From Acidobacteriota bacterium (GTDB lineage: Bacteria; Acidobacteriota; Terriglobia; Acidiferrales; UBA7541), in assembly GCA_003223215.1 (NCBI GenBank), contig QHYH01000092.1, forward strand, positions 1 through 64,000: a stretch of DNA of 64,000 nucleotides, read 5' to 3'. The position numbers were made by a program, and so were the translations under genes. This document shows positions 9,082-18,517 of the stretch, piece by piece (the stretch's first letter is position 1; each line of letters begins with the position of its first letter). Under the pieces are notes generated by a model. That model saw only the letters and a program-made list of their open reading frames with translations. It ran no database searches and had not been told where the DNA came from.

Positions 9082-9507
9082 ATGTCGACTCGGATTACCA
9101 GCTCGCGGAACGAATATCGTTGCAGTATGGAACGCAATCAGTCGGGAAAGTATTGCGTCCGTCTCCGGGTGTACTACCCCCGGCATGCCTGGACGCTGAA
9201 CGTCTACTTTCTGGCTGGGTCGTTTGACCGTGCCATGAAAAGGCTTGAGGAGGCCCTGGATTTCCTGCAAAGGCAGGAGGAGAAGCTGTGGTTCTGGGGC
9301 GTGGACCGGGCCGATGACATGGGCTTTTCCGCGGAATTTCTGAAGGACGCCGGGATGCGGCTGGACCGCAGAACGGATTTTCCCAAGAGGGCCACCAGCG
9401 TTACGCTGGCTCCGGAAAGAGAAGTGCCTGCTTCGGTGCTCGGACCGATGCGGCGAGGACTGGCAGAATCGGTGGATTTTGTTCGCGCCGCCGCTGCGGG
9501 AGACTGA
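9082..9507 (+). CDS. Hypothetical protein, 141 residues
   Basis: Not recognised. It is a soluble, basic-to-neutral protein with no signal peptide and no membrane segment. The middle (RAMKRLEEALDFLQRQEEKL) is predicted helical and amphipathic, and the region before it (KYCVRLRVYYPRHAWTLNVYF) looks like beta strands. An internal ATG at 9127 (MERNQSGKY) is an alternative start, since neither site has a strong ribosome-binding sequence. Normal GC-rich codon use supports it as a real gene. It converges on the VWFA gene. Confidence 0.6.
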   Translation: MSTRITSSRNEYRCSMERNQSGKYCVRLRVYYPRHAWTLNVYFLAGSFDRAMKRLEEALDFLQRQEEKLWFWGVDRADDMGFSAEFLKDAGMRLDRRTDFPKRATSVTLAPEREVPASVLGPMRRGLAESVDFVRAAAAGD

Positions 9508-9548
9508 CGCTTCCGCCGCCCCACAGGGCGTCCGGCCTTTGCAAGACT

Positions 9549-11720
9549 TTAGCTTCCCGCCTTTACCCCCGCGGAAGTCGCCGCTTCGCGGATCAATACC
9601 GGAAACCGCGGAAAGGCAAAGTTTCCTGACACGTCGTCGATGACATTCACCTGGCATAGGTAAAGGCCCGGCTTCAGGGACCCGAGCGGCACGTCGATCT
9701 GCAGGACTACCGCCTTGCGCTCGGGAGCAGCCACTTCCTTGGTCACGACGGGCTTGGATTCGTAGACCTTCACCCCCCCTTGGAGAAACTCGATGCTAGT
9801 CAGTACGCGGACGCTGTCCCGCGGCACCTTCGCGGCTTCGGCCTTTGCGGCATCAGCCTGGCTGTTTGTGGCTGCCCGGGCGGGATTCTTGCCTTTCGCG
9901 GCATCGTAAACCTCGTACTGCAGATAGAGATGTTGGTCCGCTGTGAAAACATGGGTAATGTTCGGAACCGTCTCCATCTGATCGCGAACCAGGGGATTTG
10001 GCCCAGTTTTCTTGCCGGCTACCGGGGTGCGGAGGCTGCTGAGAACGACGGAACTCATCTTCAACGGCGCTTTGCGCAGGTCCGGGATCTTGGCCTCCAT
10101 TTCAAAGGCGCCCATCCGCCCGGTCTGGTTCTCGCGCACGACGAATTTCAGGTGATAGCTGCCCGGAGCGAGGACAAAGCCGGTGTTGTACTGCACGTTC
10201 TTGCGGCGCACTTGGCGCGTGGCGTCGACTGTCAGCTTCACGGTGTCTCTCAAGTGGCCCACGGGGAATTTGCCGCTCTCGAGAACCTGGCCGATGATGT
10301 CGATGGTGGCGTTGTCTTTGTCTTTTTCGGTGACAAAGGGAATCTGCGAGCCCGGGATGACCAGAGAAACGGCAAGGTAATAGTGGGAATCATCCTGACG
10401 GAAATACGCCGCGCCGGCGTAAAGCGGAACGTCCACTTGCGAAAGTTGCGCCGCCAGTTCGTCCTCAAGTTGCTGCTCGCGGTCGGCTTTGTTCAAATGC
10501 TCGAAATCGCGATCCGCGTAATATCCGGACCGGTAGTCAAGCTTCAAATCCGGGCGGTTCACCTGAACTTTCAGATGGCGGTATCTCCCGTCCTTTGCCG
10601 GGTTGTTGCTGACGAAACCCAGAACGTAGTACGCCGAAGTGTCCTTCTGGACCTGAGAAAAGACTCCGCTGAAGTCGTTCGAATCAAAAAAGGACTTGCC
10701 GCCAGTGTCGGAGGAAAGCGTCGCGAGCGTTTCCTGGGAGGCGGCGTTGTCGTTCAAATCGTTCAATACGGATTGCCCGGAATAGGCGGACTGCCCGTGC
10801 AGGCTCGCCGATTGCGCCTCGCCGCCCGGGGGAAATGCCTGCAAGCCGCGGAGGTCCATCGCATAGATGGACACGTTCGCCTTGACCGCCGCGGCGGTGG
10901 CGGCGCGCAAAGCCGCTTGATTGTCCGTGCCGGACTGGCTGATGCCGTTGCTGAAGCAGATGAGGCTTTTCTTCTGCGAGAGTTTGCCGAGCCCCTGCAT
11001 GATGGATTCGAGCGCCAGCAGTTTTCGGTCGGCGCTAAAGGTGTTGTAGTCGGTATCATCCGCCGTGAACGAACCGCCGGTTTCCGCCGTTCCTTCGGCG
11101 CTGCCGGTGCTGCCGTTGTCAAATCCCTGGCCTTCGCCGGAGGTGTAGGAGGAAAGAGCCGCCAGCAGCTTTCGCTTGTCGTCGGTAAAATCCAGATCGA
11201 CGCGCAGATTCGTGGCCAGGGACACCAGGGCGATCAGGTCCGCCGGCTGCATCTTGGTGGAAACGAAGCTCTTGGCCGCGTCGACGGCGCGATCGATTTG
11301 CTCCGGATCCATGGACGAAAAGTCGAAGAAGAAGAGCATTAACCGCCGGTCGCGAGCATCCAGCGACGCCGGCCCCTTTTTAGGGGCTCTCAGAAGGTTT
11401 CCTCCGGGAGCAGAGCCGGAAACCGTGGCTTCCGCAGCTCCGGCGGTTAAAGGCTCGTCCACATTCTCGAAATCAAATGTGGAGATTCCCTGTTTCTTCC
11501 CGTCCTCGAGCAGGGCGAAGTCTTCCTTTTTCAAATCCCGGATAAGATTTCCTTTTTTGTCCCGCGCGACTACGTTCACGAGCACCAGTTCCGTGGTTAC
11601 GCTGATGCGGCTCGGAGCTGCCGGCATTTGCGGGGCCTGCTGCCCTGTCAACGACGGGGCCGTTTCGAAAAGCAGGCCAGCCATGAGGAACGCCGCAAGA
11701 TTTTTCTCGATCCTCTGCAT
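9549..11720 (-). CDS. VWFA-related secreted protein of the acidobacterial type
   Basis: A 723-residue exported protein. Residues 1-27 form a signal peptide ending near LTGQ. The next part (about 40-90: TELVLVNVVARDKKGNLIRDLKKEDF, LLEDGKKQGI) is the standard opening of the acidobacterial VWFA-related family (TIGR03436). A von Willebrand A fold follows, with a variant metal site (LMLFFFDFSSMDPEQI near residue 130 in place of a classical DxSxS) and the strand KSLICFSNG. The C-terminal half is beta-rich. The family is abundant in Acidobacteriota and has no established function; an adhesive or protein-binding role is inferred from the fold. It starts 12 bp downstream of the TonB-dependent receptor and is the last gene of that operon. 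Confidence 0.88.
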   Translation of the reverse strand: MQRIEKNLAAFLMAGLLFETAPSLTGQQAPQMPAAPSRISVTTELVLVNVVARDKKGNLIRDLKKEDFALLEDGKKQGISTFDFENVDEPLTAGAAEATVSGSAPGGNLLRAPKKGPASLDARDRRLMLFFFDFSSMDPEQIDRAVDAAKSFVSTKMQPADLIALVSLATNLRVDLDFTDDKRKLLAALSSYTSGEGQGFDNGSTGSAEGTAETGGSFTADDTDYNTFSADRKLLALESIMQGLGKLSQKKSLICFSNGISQSGTDNQAALRAATAAAVKANVSIYAMDLRGLQAFPPGGEAQSASLHGQSAYSGQSVLNDLNDNAASQETLATLSSDTGGKSFFDSNDFSGVFSQVQKDTSAYYVLGFVSNNPAKDGRYRHLKVQVNRPDLKLDYRSGYYADRDFEHLNKADREQQLEDELAAQLSQVDVPLYAGAAYFRQDDSHYYLAVSLVIPGSQIPFVTEKDKDNATIDIIGQVLESGKFPVGHLRDTVKLTVDATRQVRRKNVQYNTGFVLAPGSYHLKFVVRENQTGRMGAFEMEAKIPDLRKAPLKMSSVVLSSLRTPVAGKKTGPNPLVRDQMETVPNITHVFTADQHLYLQYEVYDAAKGKNPARAATNSQADAAKAEAAKVPRDSVRVLTSIEFLQGGVKVYESKPVVTKEVAAPERKAVVLQIDVPLGSLKPGLYLCQVNVIDDVSGNFAFPRFPVLIREAATSAGVKAGS

Positions 11721-11732
11721 GGTCGTCGCCCC

Positions 11733-14700
11733 TCAGAAGCGGAAGCGCGCGGTCATGGTTACGCGCCGCATGCTGCCTGTCCCCGTGACCTCGCCAAAGG
11801 CGAGGGAGTTCACTACGGTATTGATGGAAGTGAAATGGGCGTTGTTGAAAACGTTGCTGGCGGACAGACGCAGGTCCAAGGCCCGGGATTCCCGGATGGT
11901 AATGGTCTTGTTTATGGCCATGTCGAGGGTGACTTGCCCCGGCCCTTCGATGATGTTGCGCCCAGCGTCTCCGAAGGCCGAGCCTGCGGGGTTCGCACAA
12001 GTGGGACCGGGGGCGCAAAACGCGGCGGTATTGAACCATTCAAGCGTTGTGGGCTTGCCGAGCGCGACGGTCTGACCTGCTACCGCGTTGGCGCGCAGCG
12101 AGCCGCTCACGCCACGGCTGATGTCCAATCCACCGCCCAGTACGCGGGGCGTAAAGTAAAGCCCCGAACCAATCGTAAAATCGCCACTCCATTGCCACGC
12201 GTCAAACAGGTGGCCCCAAGCTCCCTTCGGCGAAAAGCGCCGGTTTTCTCCAATCGGCAAATCGTAAATCCAGTTCCCCGTAAACTTGTGCCGCTGGTCG
12301 AAGCTCGAAAGGCCGCGGTCGGCGGAGAGGTCGAAGGGGTCTTGCGCCACCACGGTGCCGCCGCCGCCAATCGAGGAGGCGTCGTCAATCGACTCGGAAT
12401 AGACGTACTGCGCGCTTAGACCGATCCCTTTGGCCATACGCTTGCGAATCCGCACGGTACCAGCGTGGAGGATCGAGTTGCCCTCCGAGGATTCGTAGAC
12501 AAAAGGCTGGTTTCCCGCGACTAACAAGGCGCGCTCTGTGTCCGGTCGCGTGCCCTTCGCTCCGTTGTATCCCGTGCTTAGGATCCAGCCGCCCGGCAGT
12601 TCTCGTTGAATATCAAGATTCCAGATTTGCACGTAGGCCTGGCGGTAGTTGGGATTGACGGCAAAATTGTTGGTCACGGTTCCCGATGGCGCGTCCGGAA
12701 AGCCGTTCGCCAGCGTCAGCGGGCTTCCGCCGACAAGCCCGGTGACGTCGGTCGTGTTGGTGGCGGTGTTGGCAAACGGCGGCTGAAATGCGAAATTTTG
12801 AATCATCGCGCTGTACTGCGCGAGATTGTAGTTTATGCCGTACCCGGCGCGCACCACCGTCTTTTTTTGTGGCTTCCAGGCGATGCCCACGCGCGGCGCC
12901 CAATTGTTGCGGTCCGGCCGAATCAAAGAGGCGGGAAAGGCGCCGTTGTAGGGCCCGGATTGGCCGGGCAGAACCGGCACGGCGGCGGTAAATCCAGGCG
13001 CGACGTCCAGGTTTGCAATGCGGTTATTCGCTTCCGTGTAGGGGCCGTAGAATTCGTAACGCAGCCCGAGGTTGAAAGACAGGTCCGACCGGAACCGCCA
13101 GTCATCCTGGACAAAGAAATCGTAGGAGTTTGCGCGGAAATTGTAGGCGTCGGTCCCGAATTGCAGCGACGTTTGCTGCGGATATCCCAACAGAAAGTCC
13201 GCGAAGTCATATCCGGTGTCCGCTACCTGGCACGCCTGCGTCCCCGGGCAGGACGCACTGCCTACCGGCGCGTATTGCGACGTCGCATATCCCGTAAATA
13301 CGAAGCTGCCTTCCGCGTTTCTGGCGGAATGGAAGCTTTGCAGAATGCGGTGGTAGTCTCCGCCGAAGCGCCAATTGTGCTTGGCGTGGTTCCAGGAAAT
13401 GGTGTCGGAAAGCGTGTACGCCTGATCGAGTTGGCGGCGCGGCGTCGGGCCATTCAAGCCGCCAAAAGATGTGAAGCTGATTCCCGGCAAACCCCAGTTA
13501 AACGGGTCCGTGGAAACCCCGGTGATGCCGGCGAGCCCGGCCACGTTCGTCACGTTCGAATAGAGATTCGTGGTCGAAACATGGTTGTGGTTGTAATTCA
13601 CGCGCAAGCTGTTGGTGGTCCGCCCTTTGCCGTAAACCCATCCCGCGCTGGCGTTCAGCCCTTGCGTGCTGTTGCCCCCGGCCAGGGAGGGAAACGGATT
13701 CACAATGTCGCTCGAGCTGCGCGCCCAGTTCAGCCCGAAATTAATATTGTTGTGCGTGTGCCGGCGACCCCCGCCGCCGCCTTCCATTCCACCGGGTCCT
13801 CCAAGGATGACGCGGCCCCCGCCAGGCCCTGGCATCGCACCAAAATTGTGGACCAGACGGAACGAGACGGCATCGGAGCTGCTGTTTGCCGAAGTCACAT
13901 AATGAAAGTTCTGGCCAAATGCATTGGTCGGGATATTTGGGAGCGGAATGTAAGTCAGCAACGCTTGCGCCGAGCTGGGAATGAGCGACGGATCCAGCAC
14001 ATTGGCATTGCCGCTAAATTGATAGCTCTGGCCGGTGTGCGGATTGAAGATTTGGACCGGGTTGCCGTTGTTGTAGGTGGCCTGGCGGAAATCGCCGCCG
14101 CGCTCGGCCTGGGTCGGCACGGTGGAGAATGCGTCGTAGGGGTTGCTGCCTCGCGACCCGTTCCACCCGCCAAAGAAGAACCACTTGTTGCCGCCCTTGA
14201 AGACCTTCGGAATGTTCAACGGACCGCCGACGTTCGCCCCGAACCGCGCCTGGTTGTAGTAAGCCTGCTGTGTTGGAACACCTGTCAACGAATAAGGCCG
14301 AGCGTCCAGTCCAGAGTTGTCATCCGTGTAGTAGAGCACGCCGTGGGGTTGATTGATATTGAAGCCGCGCGGCATCCGCGCGATCATGACCACTCCAGGC
14401 CCGGCAAACCCGCCCCCGCCTGGCGGCATGCCAAAGGCGCCGCCTTCCCGCTGCATACGATCGCGAAATTCCTGGATGCGCTGCTGCAGCTCCTCTTCGT
14501 TGCCCATGCCGAAATCCTGCGTGCGTCCCTGCGCGCCGCTCACGCTGACCGATTCCGTGGGCCCTTCCGCTCCCGCTCCGTTCAGAGGCAGGCTCGGGAC
14601 GTCTCCGTTGTTCTGGCCGCCGGCGTTCCCGTTCACCCCACCTGAGTCGCCATTTCCGCCTCCGAGCGCGGAAAGCGTGCTTTCCATTGCCAAACTTTGG

Positions 14701-15188
14701 AAGCCCCGCCCCGCTAGGGCCATCGCGGCCAGGGCATTGTCGGATGACTCCTGCTGTCGGGATGCCAGAATCAACTCGGCGTCGACCTTGGCCGCAGGAT
14801 TGTCCGGATTCAGCACCACCTCCTGTGTGAACGTGGCGAAACCCATGAACTCGATGCGCACGACATATCTGCCGCGCGCCATTCCGGTGAGACTGAACTT
14901 GCCCTCGGAATTCGACGCAGCTAGATATTTTTTCCCGGTCAACGTGTTCGCGGCGGTAACCGTGACTCCCGGCAATGGGGTCTTGCCGCTGCGCGCCGAT
15001 CCGGCGATTTCAAAAGTGACCGGCGCCGGCGTGGACGCCTGCGGCGTTGCTGGTGGCGGTGCCGGAGAAGATGCTGTCGCCGACTGCGGCGAAGGTGCGG
15101 GGGGCGCTGCCTCCTGCGAGCGTAACGCGACAGGCGACAAGATCACCATCAAACTGAAAAGAAGAATATGGCCCTTGCTGACCGTCAC
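11733..15188 (-). CDS. Oar-like TonB-dependent outer-membrane receptor
   Basis: A very large receptor (about 1150 residues) for active uptake or surface display across the outer membrane. I place the start at the GTG at 15188, because it is followed directly by a signal peptide (TVSKGHILLFSLMVILSPVA) and preceded by a GGGGGG ribosome-binding tract. The same frame upstream lacks coding character and overlaps the preceding gene. A proline/alanine linker leads to a carboxypeptidase-regulatory-like domain (TFEIAGSARSGKTPLPGVTV). Plug and beta-barrel strands follow, ending in MTARFRF with the terminal aromatic residue used by barrel proteins. A glycine-rich stretch near the plug (GGPGGMEGGGGG) is unusual. 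Substrate not predictable. Confidence 0.9.
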   Translation of the reverse strand: MTVSKGHILLFSLMVILSPVALRSQEAAPPAPSPQSATASSPAPPPATPQASTPAPVTFEIAGSARSGKTPLPGVTVTAANTLTGKKYLAASNSEGKFSLTGMARGRYVVRIEFMGFATFTQEVVLNPDNPAAKVDAELILASRQQESSDNALAAMALAGRGFQSLAMESTLSALGGGNGDSGGVNGNAGGQNNGDVPSLPLNGAGAEGPTESVSVSGAQGRTQDFGMGNEEELQQRIQEFRDRMQREGGAFGMPPGGGGFAGPGVVMIARMPRGFNINQPHGVLYYTDDNSGLDARPYSLTGVPTQQAYYNQARFGANVGGPLNIPKVFKGGNKWFFFGGWNGSRGSNPYDAFSTVPTQAERGGDFRQATYNNGNPVQIFNPHTGQSYQFSGNANVLDPSLIPSSAQALLTYIPLPNIPTNAFGQNFHYVTSANSSSDAVSFRLVHNFGAMPGPGGGRVILGGPGGMEGGGGGRRHTHNNINFGLNWARSSSDIVNPFPSLAGGNSTQGLNASAGWVYGKGRTTNSLRVNYNHNHVSTTNLYSNVTNVAGLAGITGVSTDPFNWGLPGISFTSFGGLNGPTPRRQLDQAYTLSDTISWNHAKHNWRFGGDYHRILQSFHSARNAEGSFVFTGYATSQYAPVGSASCPGTQACQVADTGYDFADFLLGYPQQTSLQFGTDAYNFRANSYDFFVQDDWRFRSDLSFNLGLRYEFYGPYTEANNRIANLDVAPGFTAAVPVLPGQSGPYNGAFPASLIRPDRNNWAPRVGIAWKPQKKTVVRAGYGINYNLAQYSAMIQNFAFQPPFANTATNTTDVTGLVGGSPLTLANGFPDAPSGTVTNNFAVNPNYRQAYVQIWNLDIQRELPGGWILSTGYNGAKGTRPDTERALLVAGNQPFVYESSEGNSILHAGTVRIRKRMAKGIGLSAQYVYSESIDDASSIGGGGTVVAQDPFDLSADRGLSSFDQRHKFTGNWIYDLPIGENRRFSPKGAWGHLFDAWQWSGDFTIGSGLYFTPRVLGGGLDISRGVSGSLRANAVAGQTVALGKPTTLEWFNTAAFCAPGPTCANPAGSAFGDAGRNIIEGPGQVTLDMAINKTITIRESRALDLRLSASNVFNNAHFTSINTVVNSLAFGEVTGTGSMRRVTMTARFRF

Positions 15189-15219
15189 ATCGACGACCCC
15201 CCGGCTAATGGAATGCTGG

Positions 15220-15972
15220 CTAGAGCTGCGGCGGATTGGGTTTGGAATCGGCCGGAGGTTTGGAGGCTCCCGGCGGCATGCCCATTTCCTGCATGCGTTT
15301 CCATTGCTCGGGCCCGATAACCACCACCATCTTCGCCACGAACGCGTTGTTTTGCATTCCGCCGCGCACAAAGATGTGATCTCCGACCTGGATATCCGCC
15401 ATGGTCACGCTCTCGCGCCCCTTGCGCAGCGAAGTCTCTTCGTTCAGTTCAAGCGTTTGTGTTACATCGTCCGGCCGCAACACGGTGATCTTCGGCGCAT
15501 CCACCGACTTCACTTCGCCAAAGACGAAGTCTTTTCCAAGCTCGCCCCCGCCCATCATCGTCAAGCCGCCACCGGAACCGCCCATTCCGGGGCCACCGGG
15601 GCCGTTCCCGGTGCGCCCGGCAACCACCAACGCAGTTAGATCCTGAGTGCCTTCCGTGCGGACAAAGACCATGTCTCCAACCTTGAAGTCTTGAAGCTTG
15701 GCGCTTTGCCGGTCTTTGCGATATTCGGTCTTGTCCGTAAGCTTGACGGTGACCTTGGCACCGTCCATCCTCTCGAGCTCGAACGCGCCGTCTTTGATCG
15801 CGGTGATTTTGCCAGCCACGCCTCGGCCTCGCCCTTCTTGCGGACCCTGCCTCAGTTCGGTTTCCGTGCGTGAGCTTTGCTGGGGCGGCGGCGTCACTGA
15901 ATCCTGCGCCAAAACTGGGGTTGCCCCGAGTAAGAGCAACAAACTCAATCGAAAGGATTGTTTCCCGCGCAT
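15220..15972 (-). CDS. DUF5666-like secreted protein
   Basis: A 250-residue exported protein. The start at 15972 is chosen because it opens a clear signal peptide (MRGKQSFRLSLLLLLGATPV) and has a GGAGAG ribosome-binding site; the frame extends further upstream without support. Two DUF5666-like beta repeats are visible: GKITAIKDGAFELERMDGAK with VGDMVFVRTEG, and GEVKSVDAPKITVLRPDD with VGDHIFVRGG. A Gly/Met-rich linker (about residues 140-165) separates them. The function of the family is unknown. It is the first gene of the operon with the TonB-dependent receptor (31-bp gap) and the VWFA protein, so a role in receptor surface function is plausible. Confidence 0.8.
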   Translation of the reverse strand: MRGKQSFRLSLLLLLGATPVLAQDSVTPPPQQSSRTETELRQGPQEGRGRGVAGKITAIKDGAFELERMDGAKVTVKLTDKTEYRKDRQSAKLQDFKVGDMVFVRTEGTQDLTALVVAGRTGNGPGGPGMGGSGGGLTMMGGGELGKDFVFGEVKSVDAPKITVLRPDDVTQTLELNEETSLRKGRESVTMADIQVGDHIFVRGGMQNNAFVAKMVVVIGPEQWKRMQEMGMPPGASKPPADSKPNPPQL

Positions 15973-16368
15973 CTTGCGACTCTCCTTTTGCAGGCCTGTG
16001 CTTTTTGAGACGTACCCGCAGGGGTAAAAGTAACCGCGCCTGAGCATGACTGGCAGGGAAAAATAACCCCTGTTTCTATTCCTACCGAATCGCCGTAAGG
16101 TTCCCGGCCCATCGTGTCTCTCTAATCCTTCATCGTTGACTTTCCCCCCTGGTCCGACATTATCGCGTTATTTTCACCGGGAAGTAACCAGGAAGCCAAT
16201 GGTCCAAAACGATGGGTGGGAATCAACGAGACGAAAAGCGAAGCAGAGGGCGGGCGTCTTTCGAATGCCAAGGACAATACCAGGCTGCTCAATAGTACGC
16301 TGGTCTTTTTCCGGGGTTCGTCAAAGCGTCGCCAACCGCTAAGGTATGGCGAGAGTGAACCGGCGTTT
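15973..16368. other. 396-bp intergenic region upstream of the receptor operon
   Basis: No convincing gene on either strand. It must hold the promoter of the DUF5666-receptor-VWFA operon on the minus strand, but I cannot pick a clear one. On the plus strand TTGACT (16136-16141) and CATTAT (16158-16163) with 16-bp spacing could form a promoter with no gene behind it. Confidence 0.4.
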
Positions 16369-16656
16369 CTACTTCTCGCGGAGGATCACTTCGCCTTGGC
16401 CCACCAGTTGGTCGTTGAGCCAGAGGCGGTATTTGTAGGTCGTGGCTTTGCTGCCGGGGCGCGCCGGTCCGCTGAGCAGGCGGACTCCCGCGGGCGCCTG
16501 AAAAACGTTCGAGGAAAAAGGGCAGCGGTTCACGTCAAACTCGACACGCAAGTTTCCCGCGTCGGAAATCCAAGAAACCTGGTCGCCGGGATCCAACACC
16601 ACGGTTTGCGGAATCAATCCAACCAGTACCGGGCGTTCTGCCATTTTGTATTTCAT
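16369..16656 (-). CDS. Small cupredoxin-like beta-barrel protein
   Basis: A 95-residue protein (start at ATG 16656, MKYKMAERPVLV; the frame extends to 16731). The pattern LIPQTVVLDPGDQVSWISD, then LRVEFDVNRCPF and TYKYRLWL, resembles the small plastocyanin-like cupredoxin fold. No full set of type 1 copper ligands is present, so copper binding is doubtful. No signal peptide. Followed on the other strand by the desaturase gene. Function unknown. Confidence 0.65.
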   Translation of the reverse strand: MKYKMAERPVLVGLIPQTVVLDPGDQVSWISDAGNLRVEFDVNRCPFSSNVFQAPAGVRLLSGPARPGSKATTYKYRLWLNDQLVGQGEVILREK

Positions 16657-16985
16657 CCGGATGGCCGCATCCGGACGATCTCTCCTCGAAGATCGAACCC
16701 GCAGTGACAATAGCACATTCTCTCGGGCCATTTCTGGCGACGTTGGTTTGCCCGGGCCCTAGGAAATCACAAAAAAAGCGCCGGTTTAACAACCCGACTG
16801 TCCTTCCGTACACTCAACTTCTGTAACCTGCACCTCGTTGTGCTTGACCCCATTCCGAGCGCAACCGTAGACTGAATCTGTTACGCAGTTGTTCCTTTAA
16901 GGCGCGAAGTTCTGGCTGGATCTCGGCGTTTGCGGAATGACGCGATTCAAAAGCGCCTTTATCTCGACGCGGAGGATTCTGCCGG
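16657..16985. other. Divergent intergenic region, about 330 bp
   Basis: Separates the cupredoxin-like gene (minus) from the desaturase gene (plus). No supported gene; short open frames here have no coding character. It holds a GGAGG ribosome-binding site at about 16971-16975 for the desaturase. Confidence 0.4.
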
Positions 16986-17843
16986 ATGGCTTCGATTCCA
17001 CGGTATTTAACTGTCCCGCTGCCCAATGGCTCGCGGATTTCGGCTCTGCACTCCCTGCCTTTTATTCTCGTGCATCTCGCGGCGTTTCTGATTTTTTTCA
17101 TGCCATTTCATTGGTATGACCTGGTGGCCTGCCTGGCGCTGCTGGTAGTGCGTATGTTCTTCGTCACCGCCGGCTATCATCGCTACTTTTCGCACCGGTC
17201 GTTTAAAACCAGCCGAGTCTTCCAGTTCATCATCGCATTCATGGCCATGTCTTCCTCGCAGAAGGGCGTGTTGTGGTGGGCCGCGCATCATCGCCACCAT
17301 CACCGCTTTTCCGACCAGGAATTGGACCTGCATTCGCCCACGCTCTTCGGCTTCTTCTGGTCGCACATCGGATGGATCCTCTCCGACAAATACAACGACA
17401 CGCGCATGGATTACATCGGCGACTTTGCGAAATTCCCCGAGCTGCGCTGGCTGAACAAATACCACATTGTGCCGCCAGCCCTGCTCGGCGCGGTACTGTG
17501 GCTCGCCGGCGGATGGCCGCTGTTTGTCTGGGCTTTCTGTCTCGGCACCGTGCTGCTCTGGCACGACACTTTCACCATCAATTCGCTCTCGCACCTGTTT
17601 GGCTCGCGGCGCTATCAGACGAGCGACACCAGCCGCAACAACTGGCTGCTCGCGCTGCTCACGCTAGGCGAAGGCTGGCACAACAATCATCATCACTATA
17701 TGGCTTCGGCGCGACAGGGTTTCTACTGGTGGGAGATTGACATTACCTTTTATACGCTGAAATGCATGTCTTGGCTGGGCATCGTGTGGGACCTCCGCAA
17801 AGTCCCCGCCCACATCCTCGAGGTGCAGCCCGCCGCCGCGTAA
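16986..17843 (+). CDS. Acyl-CoA/acyl-lipid delta-9-type fatty acid desaturase
   Basis: A 285-residue membrane di-iron desaturase that introduces a double bond into acyl chains, adjusting membrane fluidity. All three histidine boxes are present: HRYFSHRSF (box 1, about residue 62), HHRHHHRF (box 2, about residue 100) and HNNHHHY (box 3, about residue 235). Four hydrophobic segments have the usual spacing, with a conserved WHDTFTINSLSHLFG stretch between boxes 2 and 3. Length is typical of bacterial stearoyl-CoA-desaturase-like enzymes. The ATG at 16986 follows a strong ribosome-binding site. No desaturase-specific regulator or reductase is adjacent. Confidence 0.93.
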   Translation: MASIPRYLTVPLPNGSRISALHSLPFILVHLAAFLIFFMPFHWYDLVACLALLVVRMFFVTAGYHRYFSHRSFKTSRVFQFIIAFMAMSSSQKGVLWWAAHHRHHHRFSDQELDLHSPTLFGFFWSHIGWILSDKYNDTRMDYIGDFAKFPELRWLNKYHIVPPALLGAVLWLAGGWPLFVWAFCLGTVLLWHDTFTINSLSHLFGSRRYQTSDTSRNNWLLALLTLGEGWHNNHHHYMASARQGFYWWEIDITFYTLKCMSWLGIVWDLRKVPAHILEVQPAAA

Positions 17844-17984
17844 TCTCCCGCGGTCGCCGCGGTCCGCGGAGAGACCATGCTCAGCCCGGTTGGTTGCAGC
17901 GGGACAGGCTGCTTGCCCTTTGCGGGCGTACAGCGGTACGGGCGAGCCGCACCAGCGGGGCCTTAATGCCTCGGTGGGCTGTAT

Positions 17985-18185
17985 CTAACGGCGGATGCTG
18001 AGCTCTACATCCGGCTCATAACCTTCCTCTTGAACGGTCTTCTTAGCCGCGGAGCGAAGGGTTTGTTCGTCCGCATCCTTTGGTGCCTTGCAGTGGCGGC
18101 GAATCACCTCTTCGCCAGTCACGATCCGTACCAGCCAGTTGGATTTGGCAGCGTCCCAGGAGACTTCCACTCGGTCGGCATGCAT
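17985..18185 (-). CDS. Small hypothetical protein, 66 residues
   Basis: Not recognised. A small soluble protein (MHADRVEVSWDAAKSNWLVR, then EEVIRRHCKAPKDADEQTLR) with an alternating beta-alpha pattern. Its start overlaps the 3' end of the preceding membrane-protein gene by 67 bp. Normal codon use and a well-formed N-terminus support it. Confidence 0.55.
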   Translation of the reverse strand: MHADRVEVSWDAAKSNWLVRIVTGEEVIRRHCKAPKDADEQTLRSAAKKTVQEEGYEPDVELSIRR

Positions 18186-18472
18186 CGATTTCCTCCATGC
18201 CCCTGATTCCTCAAGATTCTACTCCTTGAACCCCCCGGAATAAATACGGCTGGATCCGACGCGGCTCGTGGCCACGGCGAGAGTGCAAACCTTCCGTGCG
18301 GCAGGCCGAAGAGCGTCCGGAAGCCCCAGAAGGCAGCCGCACCCAAAAGGACCATGAACGCTATCCCGGTTAGCCGTCCCGAAGCAGGAGTGTTGCCCCA
18401 AGACTGGAGCACGGCCACCACGCTAACGATGAATAGCAGAATCGCAGCCGTGCCAAGAACCTTCAGCCACAT
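18119..18472 (-). CDS. Small membrane protein with two predicted membrane segments
   Basis: A 117-residue protein with hydrophobic segments at about residues 4-24 and 34-54 and a basic, low-complexity tail. The tail overlaps the next gene out of frame and does not look conserved, so the natural protein may be shorter or the 3' end may carry a frame slip. It lies 45 bp downstream of the LuxR-type regulator gene and may belong to that operon. Function unknown. Confidence 0.5.
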   Translation of the reverse strand: MWLKVLGTAAILLFIVSVVAVLQSWGNTPASGRLTGIAFMVLLGAAAFWGFRTLFGLPHGRFALSPWPRAASDPAVFIPGGSRSRILRNQGHGGNRCMPTEWKSPGTLPNPTGWYGS

Positions 18473-18517
18473 GGTCGAACCCTCCGTGAATCGCGGAGGC
18501 TGTTTACTTCGAGCACG

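Noticed and set aside
9780-11342. 520-codon plus-strand open frame
   Set aside because: Antisense to the VWFA protein, which has signal peptide and family motifs.
12606-14645. 679-codon plus-strand open frame
   Set aside because: Mirror frame of the TonB-dependent receptor; Arg/Val/Gly-rich translation typical of antisense GC-rich DNA.
16136-16163. Plus-strand promoter-like TTGACT/CATTAT, possible small-RNA start
   Set aside because: Only a 4/6 match at -10 and no gene, terminator or structured RNA downstream that I could identify.
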